This document shows, piece by piece, positions 5,942-7,305 of a DNA stretch of 7,305 bases. Origin of the DNA: Betaproteobacteria bacterium (GTDB lineage Bacteria > Pseudomonadota > Gammaproteobacteria > Burkholderiales > Casimicrobiaceae); the NCBI GenBank assembly GCA_005889025.1, contig VBCZ01000130.1, forward strand, positions 1 through 7,305, given 5' to 3'. Both the position numbers and the translations under genes were made by a program. Numbering within the stretch: the stretch's first letter is position 1; each line of letters starts with the position of its first letter. The notes beneath the pieces are model-generated. The model worked only from the letters and a program-made list of their open reading frames with translations, did no database searches and was not told the origin of the DNA.

Positions 5942-6688
5942 TCAGAAACGCCGCGCGCGCCGCGCATCGCCGGATGAAACGAGTTGCTTCGCGCGCGCAG
6001 CGTCGTCCAGCCCCCGTTGAAACTCCCTGACAACGCGCGCAATGTGCCGGTGCATGGCGGCCCGCGCGCCGTCGGCGTCATGCGCGGCAATTGCCTTTAC
6101 GATCGCGGAATGATCGCGCACCGTTGCCTGCGCAAGCTCGCGAGTATGAAAGTGCTGCTGCATGCGCCCCCACAACTCGGCGCGCTGCTCCCACATCCCT
6201 TCGACGACGAGCTCCAGTGACCCATTGCCGGTCGCCTTGGCGATGCGGAGATGAAAATCGCGATCGGCCTCTTCGCGTACCGCGAAGTCGCCGACATTCG
6301 CCTCCATGCGCTCCACGCATGCCCGCAGCCCGTCGATGTCGGGCGCGGTCGCACGCTTTGCCGCCAGCGCCGCGATCTCGCCTTCGATGAGCTTGCGCGC
6401 ATTCAGAAGCTCGAACGGGCCCGGGCCGGCGTCGTGCGCATCGCTGCCCGATCCCGTTCGCGCCTTCACAAAAATGCCGGTGCCGACGCGAACCTCGACC
6501 AGGCCCGCGATCTCCAGCGATATGATCGCTTCGCGCAACGATGCCCGGCTTACCCCCAGCTTCGACGCGAGCTCGCGTTCTGCGGGCAGGCGGGACCCGT
6601 TGGGGAACTCGCCTTTGGCGATCAGGCCGGCAATCTGGTCGGCGATCTGGCGGTAAAGGCGTTTGGGTTCGACAGCCTGCAGGGGCAC
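5942..6688 (-). CDS. GntR-family transcriptional regulator, FadR/FCD subfamily
   Basis: This 248-residue cytoplasmic DNA-binding repressor or activator would respond to a small organic or sugar acid. Residues about 8-78 form the winged helix-turn-helix: L-Y-R-Q-I-A-D-Q-I, then R-L-P-A-E-R-E-L-A, then the recognition segment G-V-S-R-A-S-L-R-E-A, then the wing V-G-T-G-I-F-V. Residues about 95-235 form the all-helical FCD ligand domain. Candidate metal/ligand residues are Asp and His in D-R-D-F-H, the His in R-D-H-S-A-I, and a His in M-H-R-H-I. Translation starts at a GTG (6688-6686) with GGAGG 9 nt upstream. It diverges from the mannonate dehydratase gene and precedes the transporter genes on the same strand, so it probably controls both sides through the palindrome at 6782-6808, including itself. 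In E. coli the related RspR regulates rspAB. The inducer is not readable from sequence; mannonate or a related acid is the contextual guess. Confidence 0.95.
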   Translation of the reverse strand: MPLQAVEPKRLYRQIADQIAGLIAKGEFPNGSRLPAERELASKLGVSRASLREAIISLEIAGLVEVRVGTGIFVKARTGSGSDAHDAGPGPFELLNARKLIEGEIAALAAKRATAPDIDGLRACVERMEANVGDFAVREEADRDFHLRIAKATGNGSLELVVEGMWEQRAELWGRMQQHFHTRELAQATVRDHSAIVKAIAAHDADGARAAMHRHIARVVREFQRGLDDAARAKQLVSSGDARRARRF

Positions 6689-6697
6689 GCGCAGAAT

Positions 6698-6702
6698 CCT
6701 CC
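6698..6702 (-). promoter_or_regulatory. Ribosome-binding site supporting the GTG start of the regulator
   Basis: GGAGG lies 9 nt before the GTG at 6688. No ATG lies at a comparable distance in frame, and this GTG places the wHTH domain at the usual distance from the N-terminus. Confidence 0.8.
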
Positions 6703-6749
6703 GGAGTGATCGTGGTCACAGACAAGATTGCGACTGTTCGGGCTCTAAC

Positions 6750-6779
6750 TCGACCGGCATGGTAGCTTCGGCCTATACT
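6750..6779 (+). promoter_or_regulatory. Predicted promoter of the mannonate dehydratase gene
   Basis: TATACT at 6774-6779 is a good -10 element. The best -35 candidate is TCGACC at 6750-6755 (4 of 6 consensus positions), with an 18-bp spacer. The expected start of transcription, near 6785, falls inside the palindromic operator, which would suit repression by the GntR protein. The -35 is weak, so this is a prediction only. Confidence 0.5.
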
Positions 6780-6788
6780 TTTGGTCAA
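6759..6788 (-). promoter_or_regulatory. Predicted promoter of the regulator (and transporter operon)
   Basis: On the minus strand, TTGACC (6788-6783, 5 of 6 consensus positions) is followed after 18 bp by TACCAT (6764-6759, 4 of 6). The -35 hexamer lies within the left arm of the palindrome, so bound regulator would block it. It also overlaps the divergent promoter on the plus strand, making the two mutually exclusive or jointly controlled. Confidence 0.5.
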
Positions 6789-6808
6789 GTGGTCTAACCA
6801 CCGGACCA
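6782..6808. promoter_or_regulatory. Nested 27-bp palindromic operator, probable GntR/FCD binding site
   Basis: The arms are TGGTC, two bases, GTGGT, three central bases, then the exact mirrored arms ACCAC, two bases, GACCA; the centre is 6795. The inner core TGGT-N3-ACCA (6790-6800) matches the TnGTnnnACnA pattern known for FadR-subfamily regulators. The outer TGGTC/GACCA pair repeats the same half-site, so two dimers or an extended contact are possible. Its position between divergent genes, overlapping both predicted promoters, supports an operator role. Confidence 0.75.
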
Positions 6809-6857
6809 GTCACGGTCTGTTGGACGCTTGCAAACCTCAATCTCAAACTTCCCAGTC

Positions 6858-7305
6858 ATGAAAATCACTTCATGCCGCGTCATCGTCTGCTCTCCCGGTC
6901 GCAATTTCGTCACGCTGAAAATAGAGACCGACGAAGGGGTCTACGGCGTCGGGGACGGCACGCTCAATGGGCGCGAGCTCGCGGTCGCGTCGTATCTTGC
7001 CGATTACGTCATTCCGCCGTTGATCGGCCGCGATCCGTCGCAAATCGAGGATATCTGGCAATACCTCTACCGCGGCGCGTACTGGCGGCGCGGCCCGGTA
7101 ACGATGAGCGCAATCGCCGCGGTCGATACCGCGCTGTGGGACATCAAGGGCAAGGTCGCGAAGCTGCCCATCTACCAGCTTCTAGGCGGAAGGAGCCGCG
7201 CGGGCGTCATGGTTTACGGTCACGCCAACGGCAAGGACATCGCAGAGACTCTCGACGAGGTCGGCCGTTATGCCGAGATGGGTTACAAGGCGATACGCGC
7301 GCAGT
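6858..7305 (+). CDS. manD: D-mannonate dehydratase, enolase superfamily (ManD/RspA type), N-terminal part
   Basis: The gene starts at the ATG 6858 and runs off the window after 149 codons; full-length members are about 400 residues. It would dehydrate D-mannonate to 2-keto-3-deoxygluconate in the cytoplasm, feeding the Entner-Doudoroff lower branch. The visible part is the enolase-type capping domain and the start of the barrel. It is strikingly close to E. coli RspA: C-S-P-G-R-N-F-V-T-L-K-I, G-T-L-N-G-R-E-L-A-V-A-S-Y-L, I-E-D-I-W-Q, G-A-Y-W-R-R-G-P-V-T-M-S-A-I and Y-Q-L-L-G-G. Residues Asn37, His122 and Arg147 fall exactly at the active-site numbering I recall for characterised mannonate dehydratases; the metal ligands lie beyond the window. 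The ManD family includes members with low or no mannonate activity, so RspA-like function on another acid sugar is possible. No clear Shine-Dalgarno sequence is seen. It diverges from the GntR regulator. Confidence 0.92.
   Translation, partial: MKITSCRVIVCSPGRNFVTLKIETDEGVYGVGDGTLNGRELAVASYLADYVIPPLIGRDPSQIEDIWQYLYRGAYWRRGPVTMSAIAAVDTALWDIKGKVAKLPIYQLLGGRSRAGVMVYGHANGKDIAETLDEVGRYAEMGYKAIRAQ

Noticed and set aside
4633..6090. Long N-terminal extension of the first binding protein to 6090
   Set aside because: It would overlap the end of the regulator gene and bury the signal peptide. AGGAGG 9 nt before the ATG at 5832 gives a normal start.
6870..7061. Small minus-strand open frame within the dehydratase gene
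   Set aside because: Antisense shadow of a strongly conserved enolase-superfamily sequence.

Overview
The window looks like a GC-rich proteobacterial chromosome segment. Codon usage is strongly G/C-ending, every intact gene whose end is visible stops with TGA, and there are REP-like palindromic repeats of the kind common in Betaproteobacteria/Burkholderiales. That taxonomic placement is an inference from style; there is no rRNA or marker gene to confirm it.

Layout. On the right, a D-mannonate dehydratase gene of the enolase superfamily (ManD/RspA type) runs rightward from 6858 and leaves the window. Divergent from it is a FadR-type GntR/FCD regulator (6688 to 5942, minus strand). The 169-bp gap between them holds a nested 27-bp palindrome and overlapping divergent promoter-like elements. 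Leftward from the regulator, all on the minus strand, come two paralogous periplasmic solute-binding proteins (5832-4633 and about 4516-3341), a PotA/MalK-like ATPase (3000-2002), a PotB-like permease (1989-1120), a PotC-like permease (1123-254), and the first 27 codons of a probable mannitol dehydrogenase/fructuronate reductase-family enzyme (82-1). Regulator, ManD and mannitol-dehydrogenase-family enzyme recall the E. coli rspR/rspAB/ydfI neighbourhood. The natural reading is an uptake and catabolism locus for a hexuronate, aldonate or related sugar acid, controlled by the GntR protein.

The most striking point is that the transporter looks broken in several independent places. The PotC-like permease has an in-frame TAG at codon 63. 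The second binding protein has an in-frame TAG 53 codons before its natural end and apparently has ACG where its start codon should be. The ATPase has lost about 27 residues between Walker A and the helical domain, including the Q-loop. The first binding protein, the PotB-like permease, the regulator and the visible part of ManD look intact. Recent decay of an operon is the simplest biological explanation; consensus or assembly error is the main competitor, and amber readthrough is less likely.

The other unexplained layer is a family of GC-rich repeats of about 85 bp. Three fuller copies and one half copy are placed in the same orientation at the 3' ends of transporter genes. A separate 95-bp imperfect inverted repeat lies ahead of the ATPase gene. 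Together these fill nearly all the intergenic space in the transporter operon.
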